Notes: generated by a model from the letters alone, not told the origin. Shown: positions 41,923 through 54,892, counted from the first letter of the stretch. The stretch is DNA of 64,000 bases from Heloderma charlesbogerti (GCA_026122225.1 JANEZZ010002197.1:620001-684000); one strand, 5' to 3'. Made by a program: numbers and translations.

Positions 41923-42549
41923 CTCTGTGTCACGATAAGACTGCCCATGCTTATGCTAATCAGGGTGTAATTCGTTAGCGATCACCCTCCCCACACTTCA
42001 ATACAGCCAAAGAAAAGCTAAAGCAGAAAGATCAGCTCTAGAATCATAGAACCCTCCCCAATTCCGCACCACATGCCGTATGCATGAGGGAGTAAAGTTT
42101 CCTCACGTTCAATCTGCTGCACAGGGTACAGGAAGGGCCATTGTGTCAGGAGCAAAAGGCTGCATCGAGCATCAAAGTAGCACATGTGGGAAGCTGAAAG
42201 CAATTTTCTCACAGATTTGGAAGTCTGGCAAAATTAAATAATTCAACCTATGGAATTCCACGTATTTTCCCTTTTTGCTGTCAAAAATTCAAATGAGCGG
42301 TGCTTTAAAAACAAACAGGTTGTAGCAAGACTTAGGGTGCAATCCTATGCATCTTTCGACAGAAAAAAGTCCCACGATTCCCAGCATTCCCCAGATGCAC
42401 TTAGTTCCTAACGAAATCAGTGATACTAGTTATGGCTAAACTCACATACAGGGTAAGTCTATACTTCACTACTCATACATACACCCCACTGAGTTCAATG
42501 GGACTTACTCCCAGGTAAGTGTGTATATGTTTGTGCTGTTAGCCTGGAT

Positions 42550-43412
42550 CCAACCAAGCACACGTAGGTCTTAATAATAATGAACTTTAAAACAATAAAG
42601 TATCAATTTATCAAAGTCAATACCTTGTTTTTTCTTTGTTTAAAAATCCACCTAAATCTAACAGCATGTATAACAGAGAATTTAGGGAGGATAGGGAGAA
42701 TAGTAATCAGGATAACATAAATGTAAAATGCCTTTTCCTGCTCATGAATTTATGTATTTATTTAATTTGTATCCCACCTTTCTGCCAAAAATAGCAGGTG
42801 ATGAAGTATGAGGGACAAAGAAGATTCCCCTTCCCCCACAGCAACTGTTAAGAAATTAAAGCATATTCAGTCTGCTAAAAATATAATACTTCAGATATGA
42901 CTAAAATATTCATTATTAGAAATGTTTAGTACATATTTGTAGTCAAGTACTGAAACACCGAGAAGTTTACATGACATGTGTGAGTCAACACTTAATGCCA
43001 AACCAAAAGACCTTACAATCGCCTCCAGAAGAAGCCCCCAAACCAGAAAGTGACACAGTAGATCTTTTTAAGTATATGGAAATTTAGAATAGATCATTGA
43101 CCAGCATTGAGTGTGAGGTAAGGAAAAAATTAATAGCCAGGTTAATAGCCCCCCGCCCACGCATGCATACAAATAGATATTGCCATTCTAAAAATGTGGT
43201 AATCTGAGTGGAATTTTCCAACTACCTAGTCACTAGGTCCTAGTGGAAAGAAGTGTATCGGACCCTCCTGGAATTAATCACTGGGGGAGGAGGGGAAGGG
43301 GAAAGACATCTCAAAACGAATTCTCATAACTCAAATTTGGTTGCAAATATTGACATTTATTATTCTCCCGATTCCAATATTTTTCAATATTCCCAGGTAT
43401 GGATGATGTTGG

Positions 43413-43443
<31 letters not shown>

Positions 43444-44440
43444 GTCACAGAATTAGCAAGATTATGGAAAACTGGAACCTTATAACTCACCCAAACTTTC
43501 TTTTGTTAAGTACTTGTGTACCTCCCAAGTTTAAAATTTCAAAAATACAACTGATTCTTTTTACATTTCCAAAACGTGAACTTAAATTCTGAAAAATGCA
43601 GACTGGAAAATTGTGCAAACTAGTGTGCTTACTGAATTAAACTTCAATATCATGAATATCTTGGGTATAGGATTGTTTTTTGCTTATTTTTGCTTTATCT
43701 AATAACTGAATCCAAAAGCCAACGTAGCTATTTCATCCAATTTACAGACCGACATGGGAAATGTAGAAAACAATTCAGGCATCTTGAATGAAAAGACCAC
43801 AGGTACGAAACCGTATGTGTTTTGCAGATTACAGCAACTGTACATCAAAATCACGTTCAAAATGTACTTTTAGCTAATGGGTCAGATTTTGTTCCCTACT
43901 TCAAAAAAAATGCATCCACATTCTACACATTTACTGAATTTTATTTCATATTAACATGCATGAGGTCTAGAAACATTTTAAGAAAGATTTGATTCTTTGC
44001 AATTTTGTACATATATTCTAATGGTGCTTACTTCGCAGATATACTCAGTGTTTTATTTCTAAAACTGGAGGGCTCAACTGCATCTGGAAGCCATAGCCTC
44101 TGCCATGGAAAGCTTTCCCCTAATCCCAGGTATGTAGATGGGCTTAATTTAAGGCAGGACTCAGGCCAAGCTAGAAACCTGTTTTTTAGAGCCAGGGCTT
44201 AGGTGTGTATGTAGTAATAACAAAGAGTGTGGCCCAAAACACGTGCGGAGTGCCTGGCTCAACAGTTTACTTAGCAGATTACCACAAAGGCAAATGGCTA
44301 TTTAAAATACAAACACTGGGGCTGCAAGCATCACACTGCTTTAGCTAATTAAAGTTTTAATTGCAGAATGAAACTCCCCCTCACCCTAATTCTTTAGGGG
44401 ACAAACAATAAAGGTGTCCCAGGGCATGGACAGAAAACAC
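42550..44440. other. TBX21 intron 1, nothing recognised
   Basis: AT-rich sequence with a LINE-tail scrap near 42750-42790 and a (GT)n run at 43414-43442. I see no exon or structured element otherwise. Confidence 0.4.
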
Positions 44441-44757
44441 AATCACTTTGCTGAAGCTAACCAGGTCTCAGTATGGTCTATGGTGGCTACTTACGCATTG
44501 CAAAAAAGAGGAAATGTATCACCCAAAAGAGGGCGTGGGGAAAGATATGCAGAATATTTGCATATGCTAATGTTTCTTTAGAGATGCACATTTAGAAATA
44601 ATAAATACAATTTAAACAGAAATACAGTACATCTCACCAGGTAGGGGAAGACTGTGATCACGTGCTAACTGTTGCTGGACAACTCAAAGGCCCTTCTCCC
44701 TTGTGATTGTTTTTTTTTATCTTTAAACTGGACTGAGACTGGACAGCTCTTCAAATA

Positions 44758-46659
44758 ATCGTTGTTGTTGTTCAGTTGTTCAGTCGTGCCCAACTCTTCG
44801 TGACCCCATGGACCATAGCACGCCAGGCCTTCCTGTCCTGCGCTCTCTCCCAGAGTGTTCTCAAGTCCATATTCATTGCATCGGTGATGCTATCTAGCCG
44901 TCTCATCTTCTGCCGTCCCCTTCTCCTTTTGCCTTCAATCTTTCCCAGCATCGGGGTCTTTTCCAGGGAGTTTTCTCTTCGCATTAGGTGGCCAAAATAT
45001 TTGAGCTTCAGCTTCAGTATCTGTCCTTCCAATGAGCACTCAGGGTTGATTTCTTTTAGGATGGACTGATTTGACCTCCTTGCAGTCCGGGGGACTCGTA
45101 AGAGTCTTCTCCAGCACCACAGTTCGAAGGCATCGATTCTTCGGCGCTCAGCCTTCCTTATAGTCCAGCTCTCACAGCCATTCATTACTACTGGGAAAAC
45201 CATAGCTTTGATTAGACGGACCTTTGTCGGCAAGGTGATGTCTCTGCTTCTTACTATGCTGTCTAGGTTTGCCATAGCTTTCCTCCCAAGGAGCAAGCGT
45301 CTTTTAATTTCATGGCTACAGTCACCGTCTGCGGTGATCTTGGAGCCCAAGAAAATAACATCTGTCACTGCATCCATTTCTTCCCCTTCTATATGCCAGG
45401 AAGTGATGGGGCCAGATGCCATGATCTTCGTTTTTTTTATGTTGAGTTTCAAACCAGCTTTTGCACTCTCCACTTTCACCCTCAACAAGAGGCTCTTTAG
45501 ATCCTCTGCGCTTTCTGCCATTAGGGTGGTATCGTCTGCATATCGGAGGTTGTTGATAATTCTCCCAGCAATCTTAATTCCGACCTGTGATTCATCCAAC
45601 CCGGCATTTCTCATGATGTACTCTGCATATAAATTAAATAAGCAGGGCGACAGTATGCAGCCTTGTCGTACTCCTTTCCCAATTTTGAACCAATCGGTTG
45701 TTCCATGTCCGGTTCTTACTGTTGCTTCTTGACCCTCGTACAGGTTTCTCAGGAGACAGGTAAGGTGGTCTGGTACTCCCATCTCTTTCAGAATTTGCCA
45801 CAGTTTGTTGTGATCCATACAATCAAAGGCTTTAGCATAGTCAATGAAGCACAAATAGACGTTTTTCTGGAATTCTCTTGCTTTCTCCATGATCCAGCGA
45901 ATGTTGGCGATTTGATCTCTAGTTCCTCTGCCTCTTCGAAACCCAGCTTGTACTTCCAGTAGTTCTCGGTTCATATACTGCTGAAGCCTAGCTTGTAGGA
46001 TTTTGAGCATAAGCTTGCTGGCATGTGAAATGAGCGCAATTGTGCGGTAGTTTGAACACTCTTTGGCATTGCCCTTCTTTGGAATTGGAATGTAAACTGA
46101 CCTTTTCCAGTCTTGTGGCCATTGTTGAGTGTTCCAAATTTGTTGGCATATTGAGTACAGCACTTTAACAGCATCATCTTTTAGGATCTTAAATAGCTCA
46201 GCTGGAATACTGTCATCTCCACTAGCTTTGTTGTTAGTATTGCTTCCTAAGGCCCACTTGACTTCACTGTCTAGGATGTCCGGCTCAAGGTCAGGGACTG
46301 CACTATCATGGCTATCAGGGACATTCAGATCTTTCCTGTATAGTTCTTCTGTGTATTCTTTCCACCTCTACTTAATCTCATCTGCTTCTGTTAGGTCCCT
46401 GCCTTCTTTGTCCTTGATCATGCCCGTCTTTGCACAAAACGTTCCCTTGAGATCTCCAATTTTCTTGAAAAGATCTCTAGTCTTTCCCATTCTATTGTTT
46501 TCCTCGATTTCTTTGCATTGTTCATTTAAGAAGGCCTTTTTGTCTCTCCTTGCTATTCTCTGGAACTCTGCATTCAGTTGGATATATCTTCCCCTTTCTC
46601 CCTTGCTTTTCACTTCCCTTCTTTCCTCAGCTACTTGTAAAGCCTCATCAGACAGATGC
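44758..46659 (-). mobile_element. BovB (RTE-clade) LINE, 5'-truncated, about 1.9 kb
   Basis: A - strand retrotransposon fragment carrying most of the reverse transcriptase and the C-terminal region. It ends in a (GTT)n-type short repeat tail typical of BovB. It is flanked by cttcaaata (44749-44757) and cttcaaaca (46660-46668), a 9-bp target duplication with one change. Its 5' end begins inside ORF2, so the endonuclease is missing. BovB is known for horizontal spread between squamates and ruminants. This copy lies antisense to OSBPL7 and in sense with TBX21 intron 1. Confidence 0.92.
44772..46613 (-). pseudogene. BovB ORF2 remnant with one in-frame stop
   Basis: The frame is open from 46613 to the terminator at 44772 except for one TAG at 46370-46368. 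Upstream of the stop are the linker motifs FQRIARRDKKAFL and NNRMGKTRDLFKKI. Downstream are the reverse transcriptase blocks: GFRRGRGTRDQI, FIDYAKAFDCMDH (motif A), GVRQGCILSPCLFN (motif B), YADDTTLM (catalytic YADD) and GLKLNIKKTK. The C-terminal region follows, with CESWTIRKAE, LWCWRRLLRVPRTARRSNQS and FGHLMRRE. Most residues needed for polymerase activity are present, but the copy lacks its 5' half. It is not a host gene. Confidence 0.92.
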
Positions 46660-47270
46660 CTTCAAACAGAGGACTATCCTCTGTAAAGTAGGATACATGC
46701 CCACCCTAGTTTGGTCAGTGCCTGGTTTGGAGTTCACATGGGACCCTTGGTATGCTTTGTTGAGTTCCATGGAAGAAAGTTGGGATATGAATGAAACAAA
46801 CAAAAACTCTTGAAACTCTGTGGTCCGTAGGAGCCCACTGAACATGCAGGCCTTGCAGAAGACTAGCTCCCCCTTCCCTGTGCCAAATTTGATTTTAAAA
46901 GAAACTAAATTCCTTCTGCTACATATCCAAAGCTAGGAACCACTGAGAAATGTCCCCCTTAGAAGCAAACGTCTTAAACCTGAAGGTAAAAATGTATCTT
47001 CCCCAAACTTTTGCAAAATTCACATTAAGTTAGATTGGTGGACAGCCCTGGAAACTTAAACTCTGCAAAATAAATTCTGCAAAAATATGAGATGTTTTGC
47101 AGAATGCATTATTTTTGCACACCTGCCATGTTCATTGATGATGATGCTATATAGTTATTGTTGTCAACAACAATTTCAGAAAATAAGTAACCGCCCCAAC
47201 CCAGCAAGAATGGTTGCCGCGTTGGATGCAATGTGCACAACCAAAAGGATGCTCTAAAAAAGGATGGTAA

Positions 47271-47276
<6 letters not shown>

Positions 47277-47326
<50 letters not shown>
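47277..47326. repeat. (TC)n(AC)n compound microsatellite
   Basis: A CT run continues directly into a CA run, about 50 bases in total. Confidence 0.95.
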
Positions 47327-47574
47327 CAAACACCTCTCCCCTTAAGCTGGCTCCTCTGCTTTACTGGTTTTGATACTGTTTTATTAATTTTATTTTAAAA
47401 TATATGTAATATTGCTCAATGATGTGTTAAAAGTCAAAAGCCACCCTGCCTTCATGAAAAACTAAGAGGTATAATTATTTTACAGACCCATTCTCAGTGT
47501 GTCAATTCCCAATTGAATCCCACTGAATTCGGTATAGCCTCCTTCTGTGAGTATTATAGGATTGCATCACTGAA

Positions 47575-47707
47575 GGTGCAATCCTATGCATGTTTAGACA
47601 GAAAAAGTCCCACAACTCCCAGCATGCCCCAGCCAGCATGGCTGGCTGGGGCATGCTGGGAGTTCTGGGACTTTTTTTTTTGTCTAAACATGCATAGGAT
47701 TGTGCCC
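47575..47707. mobile_element. Harbinger-like palindromic MITE
   Basis: ggtgcaatcctatgcatg and catgcataggattgtgcc are inverted ends. The centre agccagcatggctggct is self-complementary. It is the same family as 8196-8328. Confidence 0.7.
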
Positions 47708-48469
47708 CAAGTAAATAAAATACCAATTAATACATGCACATACACCTTCAGCACTCAGGATGCTATGTGCCACGATTCTTGCTAGAACAGGTCCCCATGC
47801 TGTATGAAGCCCTTAAAGGAGGGCTGGTTCTGAAAGTGTCAGCAGTGGTAATAATTACACCAGCCAAACACATGGGAGGGACGGAATCCAGACGTAGTTT
47901 CTCTTTCTCACCAGCAGCAGCTGAATTGTGCCGTTCCATCTGCTTGGCCCTGCAGAAACATGTGCACAGAAGAGTTTGTGGGTCGGATTCAGACTTAGTC
48001 AGAGTAGACCCATTGAAACCAACGGTACTTAAGTTAGTCATGAGTAACTTTAGTCCTGTTGATTTCAATGGTGTCTACTCAAAGTATGTCTAAGTCTGGA
48101 TCCAACCCTGTGTGTACATGTCCATGGATCAGGGCCAAGTACAATATATTTTTAAGTAGTCAAATTACACACATAAATGGAAACGCTCGATTCCAGGGCT
48201 TCTTTAGTCTGAAGTTGAGACCCAGACTTACTCCCAAGTAAACACACACAGGGTTAAACCATGGGCTCATCTGACCACAGACTTTACCAATACCCCTGGC
48301 CTTCAACTCACCAGCACTGTTTCTGCATTTCTCAGCCAAAACCACAAAGAGGGTTCCAAGCTTTGCCAAACACATTTAGAAACCAAAGGAAAATAAATCA
48401 ATCAAAACATGTACGCTAGAATGGATCACATTACCTTTCTTGCTTTTATGCCTAGAAGACAGTTTAAAA

Positions 48470-48625
48470 AAAAATCATCCTCACAAGAATCGTACAGGAG
48501 GGTAAGGCTGAGAGGTAGTGACTTCTCAAAAGCACTCAGGTGAAGTTCAGATTGATTTTATGGCTGAGATTTGAACTCACTCCCCCGCCCCCCAATTGCA
48601 CTCTCTATCCATTATACCTCACACC
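48470..48625 (-). repeat. tRNA-related SINE, diverged
   Basis: A - strand copy with ggctgagatttgaactcac (B-box region) and a worn middle block. There is no clear tail. Confidence 0.5.
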
Positions 48626-49860
48626 TCTCTGTGCCTCATTTCTAGTTTATTAGTAATGAAAAGCATTATTAGTCTAACGAAATATGAAGTTTCAATTGAG
48701 TTAAAGTATCGTTTTCAAGAGAATGATGAGCTCAAAATTTGAGTAGGAAATGAACTAAATAAATAAAACCATCAGCCAATATTTAACATGCATTCACAAT
48801 GGTGCTGCTTAAGGTGCAATCCTATATGCACTTACTTGGGAGTAAATCTCAATGAACTCTACGGAACTGATGTCCCAGTATACATGCATAAGATTGCATT
48901 GCACATCTCCTTTTGAAAATGATCTCTAAAGCTCATTTCTTGCAGACTGCTTGAAGAGATGGCACCAGACCTAATGCGGCATGCAGCTTTGTTCAGGAGT
49001 ATTGAGAGCGTTCAGAGTTTGCAGCAAACTCCTGCTGTCCCATGAAAAATCCCATACAATTTGAAGCTTGTCTGTTCCTATCTCCAACAGAAGGTTGCCT
49101 ATTTTAAAAAACGGATCAGAAACATTGCCTCCCTCCACTAATTTTTAGTCTATTTTGCGAGCACCGTATAACATCATGATTTGGAAACATAATCAATGTT
49201 TGCATTCAAAACTCATCCCAGAATCGAAACCAGTTCCTCTCGAGGCTGCATATTTGAAATGGCAAGGGTAAAACATTTCAAAATCACATTTCATGGGATC
49301 AAGTTAAACTTCCCTCTTCCGATCTCTTTCCGACTGATACACCCTGCTTCTCTTCCATTGCAGACGTATACACGCCTGCCCCCCAGCTGGGAACATCTCT
49401 ATGCAAAAAGAACTAATCCATTCTCCAATGGGCAGCTCCCCAGGAAAGGCTAGGTCAACATTTTAATCCCATTAAATGGTGAATTTAAATCCCAAGAGGA
49501 AACAGCCCATCCATAGGCAGGATTCCAGTCCCGCTGGGATGGAGAGAGGGTGGTGGTGGTGGTCACCCCTCATTAAAAATATATTGTGCCTCTTCCGGAT
49601 TTACTCTGTCCTGATCAGTTTGCCAGCCTTGCCCCCACCGCCAGCCACTACACACACGCCTACATTCAACTCAAGACATAGAAAGATACTGGAATGTTAC
49701 TGAGATCAAGACGGGTTAAATTTAAGACAGCATCTGAAGTATCAGATAAAATCACCTCTGAGTATATGCAGAGTTTATTTTCACTGCTGCAATATAACAC
49801 TAAGCAGATCTATCAAATTAGGATCAAGGCCTTCTAAATTCCCTTCTGAAGGAAGTACGT
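48626..49860. other. TBX21 intron 1, nothing recognised
   Basis: Apart from a short gcaatcctatatgcac element near 48812-48900, no gene or repeat family is identifiable. Confidence 0.4.
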
Positions 49861-49864
49861 CTTA

Positions 49865-50138
49865 CCTCCTCTGTGATGGCCTTCCAGAAGACAGTAAAAG
49901 CACTCTTTTTTATGAAGACATTTGGCCTGTGAATTGCTGTTTTAGTGAATTTGGTTTTGAACTATCTGTGGGTGTTGAATAATTTTATTGCTGTGTTCTG
50001 TTATTTTCTGCTGCTGTGTTAGTTTTATACTGTAAGGGTTATTTAAGAAAAATAACATATTGTTTAATCTTTGTTGTTAGCCTCCTTGAGCTCTCCAGAG
50101 GTGGGATACAATATTTTAAATAGATCAATAAATAAATC
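49865..50138 (+). mobile_element. L2-like LINE 3' fragment
   Basis: It starts near gccttccagaagacagtaaa (end of an ORF2) and has a T-rich 3' UTR with ttagcctccttgagctctcc and an (AATA)n tail. Confidence 0.55.
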
Positions 50139-51680
50139 AGAGAATTTGATTTGAAGTCAGGTTTGAATTCCAGCACCTTAAAAAAAATAAGCAAACAGCA
50201 GATGTGAATGATTTCCTTTCCCCCCTGCACCTACTGTAATAATATAATTAGCCTCGTTCTGTATGGGTGCTGCATTACTGAAATTAGAGGGGCTGAGGTT
50301 CAACCCAGCCATATGACCCATAGCAGGAAATTCTGTGGTGGGCGAATGTGTCCAAAAATACATTGGGGGGAGGGGATCATAAGTCATGCAAGACAGCAAA
50401 ATATTAAATAAAAATGTAACAGGTTTCAATTACAATTGTTTAATTTATTAGTTTTAGTAGAACAAAATTATATTTGAAAAGTCACAAGTACTGGCCAATC
50501 ACTCCTGTACTGTAGTGCTCATTGCCCAGAATGCTGGAAGGTAGGAACCAAATCAGCATAGACACACACAACTTTCCCAGGTACACCCTTTCCTGCCATG
50601 TTTCAAAGTCACACCCTTTTCTCTTATCTTAGAGGTGTGAGGGTTGCTTATGGTTATGCACTGGACAAGAAAAAGCACTCTGCATGTGCTCAGAGGCACC
50701 TTATCTTTTCCAGGGCAAAGCCCTGGCATCGAAAGCAAGTTCCAGGATGGGAGACAAGCAATGTGTGGCCCCATGCATGTATGAATATAAACTCATTACT
50801 GGTTGAAAAGGAGCGTTGCTTCTCTGTCCAGAATGCCTGCTTCCATATTGCACCCCCAAGAAATTTTGGAAGAAGTCTGGATTGACCCGCAAAGACTGAT
50901 GCACTGTACCATCAAATTAACACCAGCAGGAATTCCAATTATGAAAGGGAGGGAGGGAGGGAGTGTGGGTGTGCACATGCATGTGCGTGTCTGTGTGTGC
51001 CCGTGTGCATGTGTGCGCATGATCCCCATCCCGTCTCCCTTAGCATTATATCCTGGTTTTATCCTTAGGGAGCGATAACTGGAGCAGGAAGGAATTAATA
51101 CACAGCCAAGAATCTAGTATTCTCTAGCTACTGAGTCATATTTTCCATGGAGCTCTCACGGGTCAGAGTGCTCCTGCTTGACCAGCCTCCTGAAAGCAGG
51201 GGAAATCTCTGAAAGGCTGCAGTTGTTAGAGGTAGACATTTCCAGAGTAATCTGTGTCCACTCATCCCCTTTTTACAGGTTCCCTACAGGGAAGGGATGT
51301 TCAATCAACATTTCTGGCTTTAGTCCAGAACTCTGAGCCTCTTCATCCCAGCAGAATAGAAAGTATTAAGCCAAACTGATGGATCATGTTGAGTCATTGA
51401 CAATAATAGATGGACAACTGGAAAGAAAGAACTTTATATGCTGTATGAAGAAGAACCAGATATTGGAGCAAAAATTAAACACAGAAAGATTCAGATGGAT
51501 TGGCTGAGGTAGTACAGTGACTGAACAGCATGAGGGAGGAAGCCCTTGTTCAAATCTCATCTCGGCTGCAAATTCAATAGGCAAGCCACTGTTCCCTCAG
51601 ACCTCAGCTCACTGGTGTCTCCAGATTTTCTGGGGTGGGGTAGGGTGGGGCTTTGGCAATATGCCTTCAGTGGGCCTCTC
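50139..51680. other. TBX21 intron 1, nothing recognised
   Basis: No coding exon is visible. A G/T-rich low-complexity tract occurs at 50962-51018. Confidence 0.4.
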
Positions 51681-51687
51681 TCACTGA

Positions 51688-51988
51688 CCTGGTTTGCACG
51701 TAACAGCAACCCAGAGTACAGGTTGAGTACGGGTTGTTCTTGAATCGTGGGTTGTCCTTACCTGCAAACCCTGCACTATGGTTTAACTATGGGTTGTTAA
51801 CCACAACAACCCAGAGTTCACAACCCAACAACAAATCATGGGTTCTCCTCCTGGGTTGCTTGTGATCTATAGTTAAACCATAGTGCAGGGTTTGCACATA
51901 ACAACCCACAATTCAACAGCAACCCACAATTCAACAGTAACCCATACATAGCCCATACTCTGGGTTGTTAAGTGAGAAGCAGACCTCT
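51688..51988. mobile_element. foldback element (tggtttgcacgtaac type)
   Basis: Multiple inverted blocks such as ctgcactatggtttaactat and atagttaaaccatagtgcag (perfect 20-base complement) are interspersed with repeated aacccac motifs. Confidence 0.7.
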
Positions 51989-52509
51989 GAGTGGGTCTCC
52001 CTCGCCACTATCAGTCCAGGGCTCCACAGCCCAAGGGGCCCCCAAATGACTACTCAGAGAGTGGCTGGTACTGAAGCAAATTCCATCTTATTTCTGTAGT
52101 CATGAAGGTGCTACGATTTAAGTGAGTTTGAAATGCAAAATTGCAGAGGCTCAGAGTATTTATTTATTTTTATCAGGGTTGGCAAGCGGTCTTCTCTTTC
52201 TTCTAACTTGCCAGGAATGTAGGAGATGTCTTAAAGCATGGAATGGCAGCTGGAGAAGGAGGGGAGGGGAGAAATGTTAGTTGTGTGCTTCACAACTGAA
52301 GTAATACACAGGGCAATCTAAAGGGGGGGGGTAAGACCATTAAATCCAGGGTCTAACATAGCCTGGCTGCACCACCACAGTTCACAGAGAGCAACTGCCA
52401 AGAGGAGGACGAGAGCCAGGGGGGTTCTGGGAGCCAGAAGGGAGGCAATACTAAGAGGTGGCTGCTTTAGGCAGCAGATGCTGGGTTGGGGAAAGCAGTG
52501 GTAATATGC

Positions 52510-52812
52510 TGGAGGACCTTTCCTGTGGTGGCACCCAAACCATAGAACCTTCTCCCTAGGCATGTTTGCTTGGCCATGGTTAACCTTTACATCAGGCAAA
52601 GCCTGAACTATTCTTTCACACTTGTAATGGTATTTAAGATCCTTTCTTTGATTCTAGCTACTGCTTTTATCCAGATGATATTTGCTGTTTCTATTTTTAA
52701 TGGTGGTGATGGATGTTTTTATGTTGATGCTGTATTTTACTGTGTTTTATTTAAAAATATTGTAAGCTACCTTGAGGGCATTATGCTGAAATGCCAGGTA
52801 AATAAATGCTTC

Positions 52813-52844
<32 letters not shown>

Positions 52845-52850
52845 ATTGTT
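52510..52850 (+). mobile_element. L2-like LINE 3' fragment with (GTT)n tail
   Basis: It has gtaagctaccttgagggcat, then gtaaataaatgcttc and a TTG repeat of about 36 bases at 52814-52849. No intact frame is present. Confidence 0.5.
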
Positions 52851-53761
52851 ATGTTTTACCAGTGTCAACTTTTAAAAGGCAGAAAGCCTCCAAGAGATCA
52901 TGGATCATTTAGAAAAACATTTGTGTGTGTGTAGTTTATGCACTTAAGAGACTGGAAAATAGCATATTTGCAAACAGATAGATGAAAAATGCATATGCCA
53001 CAGCAGAGTGCTTCTATTCAGTTACACCTATATAAAATAATGGGTTGGATCCAGATTTAGCCATACTTAGAGTAGACCCATTGGAATCAATGGCACTTAA
53101 GTTAGTCATTGGGCCGGTTAGGTCGGCACGATAAGCCACCCTGAAAATAAGGTGACTCGGTTGTTCACTTGCTAATGCACGTTTCTTCCAACAGATAATC
53201 AGGGACTCTGTGGCTTGATGTGGCTTATTTCCCCCTTAGTCCTCCCACCTGTTCCCAGCACATATCCCATGGGCCTTTGTGGAACAACCTCAGCAGTCTA
53301 CTCCGTTAGTGAGTGTAAATGCACTCAGTAGTGGAGTAGAATTTATTTTGTAGATTTTTTTTTCACCTTTGAGTACATTTAGTGTTTTGTTTTGTTTTTT
53401 GATGTTTGGGAGTTTTGCACAAAATTAACTTTATTTAATCTTGAAAAAATCTTTTGGGGAGATTTGCATAAATTCACTAAAGCACAGTAACTTCTGCACT
53501 TTAGCAAATTTGTGCAAATCCCCTCAAAGTTTTTTTAAGTTACATTTGTGCAAATCTCCCTAAAGGTGTGTATGGGGTGGGTGGAAAGGTGTCACTGTCT
53601 AGGGAGGCGACAAAATGAAGAAGTAAATTGACTAGTGTCATTTCAAAATGTAACAGAGAGGGGATACCATTAGTGAGATCACGAGGAGTGACTAAGTTTT
53701 TCGCCGCTCATGCCAGGCAGCTCTGTAACCCTTCCCAACTGGCCATGCACAAGCCATTGTG

Positions 53762-53968
53762 CTGGGTTCACACATCACGACAAGCCACTCTGAAAACAAG
53801 CCACCCTGAACGAACCAACAACAAGCCATGGGTTCTCAGGGTGGCTTGTGCATGGTTATCAAACCACACTGAGGAAACTGCGCAGGGTTCGGACATCACG
53901 ACAAGCCACCCTGAAACAAACAAGGCTGACAACCCACCGTGGGTTGTCATGTCATATGAACCAGGTCA
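53762..53968. mobile_element. foldback element (tggttcacacatcacg type)
   Basis: Repeated caagccaccctgaaa blocks and gggttctcagggtggcttgt give internal hairpins. The ends gggttcacacatcacgacaa and atgtcatatgaaccagg are inverted relatives of those at 41562-41922. Confidence 0.6.
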
Positions 53969-54180
53969 TTATGTTATCTCCCACCCCACCTCTAGTTTCT
54001 GGACCTGGGAACAGTCCAACTGAATGGCATGGTGCTTGAGTGACAGGGGAAGAAAACACATCCTCAGGGGGCAGGTGTGGAGGAATGAATATATCAGGAA
54101 TTAGACTGTTCCAAACCTCTAGATTTCAAGTTGCTTGCAAAAGGAAAAAAAGGGAGGGAGGGAGAACAAGTAGACTGTAT

Positions 54181-54235
54181 AGGAAGGAAGGAAGGAAGGA
54201 AGGAAGGAAGGAAGGAAGGAAGGAAGGAAGGAAGG
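54181..54235. repeat. (GGAA)n microsatellite
   Basis: About 13 uninterrupted GGAA units in TBX21 intron 1, continuing into a GGGT run. Confidence 0.95.
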
Positions 54236-54892
54236 TGGGTGGGTGGGTTGGGAGGAAAAGTGGACAGTATAAAAAGGAAGGAAGGTAGGGGAAGGGAGGA
54301 AAAGTGGACAGCATAAAAAGTAATTTTATAGTTGATGTTTCTCAACCATCATCCCCCCCCTTCCCCTACACTTTGAGGGTTCTGCTTTCTTATGCAGATG
54401 TTTATTAGAATAGCTGTATCAATATTCTTTGTACTAAGTAAAGGAATAATAATTGAGCAAAACAAAATTGGAACAAAGCCTTCTAACTAACCAATTCCAT
54501 CTGGTCAGCTTGCTGCTGCTTCAGACAGGAAGTGTGTCTATAAAAAAGAACAGGAGGTTGCCAACATACAAACGGAAATGTATTTTCTCTTCTCAGGTTT
54601 CCCAACCATCACGCCAAGGTATCAGGCAAGTAACCACCCCGAGAGCATGGGTGAGAATGTAGTAAATGGTAGTGCAGTCTCTTTATATGCACTTGCTTCC
54701 ATAACATGGATAACGAGCCGGACCATCACCCAGAACAGAAGTTTTAACTGATCAGTCATTTGCCTTTTAAAATATTATTTGACTAAATGCACAAATTATC
54801 AAAGCCTTGGCAAAGAAGCTATGTTAAGAATTTGAAGGAAATGCAACATGACTTACAGTTCAATACACAAAGACTTTCACTCAAGGGGTGGT

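Larger units (their letters stand above)
44478..46707. mobile_element. hAT-like MITE (agggtggccac family) split by BovB
   Basis: Flanked by agtatggt (44470-44477) and agtttggt (46708-46715). The MITE parts 44478-44757 and 46660-46707 align with the unbroken copy at 62131-62509, including gcattgcaaaaaagaggaaa and ctgtaaagtaggatac. Confidence 0.7.
44445..46800 (+). repeat. 5S-derived SINE split by a MITE and BovB
   Basis: The left part (44445-44477, gaagctaaccaggtctcagt) and right part (46708-46800, ggtcagtgcctgg, then gttgagttccatggaagaaa) are consecutive pieces of the second 5S-SINE subfamily also seen at 32112-32287. Everything between them is inserted DNA. Confidence 0.6.

Noticed and set aside
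45208..45732. 174-residue + strand open frame
   Set aside because: It is the antisense shadow of the BovB reverse transcriptase, which has clear RT motifs on the other strand.
54181..54235. Repetitive protein frames (poly EGRK / LPSF) on both strands
   Set aside because: They are translations of the GGAA microsatellite.
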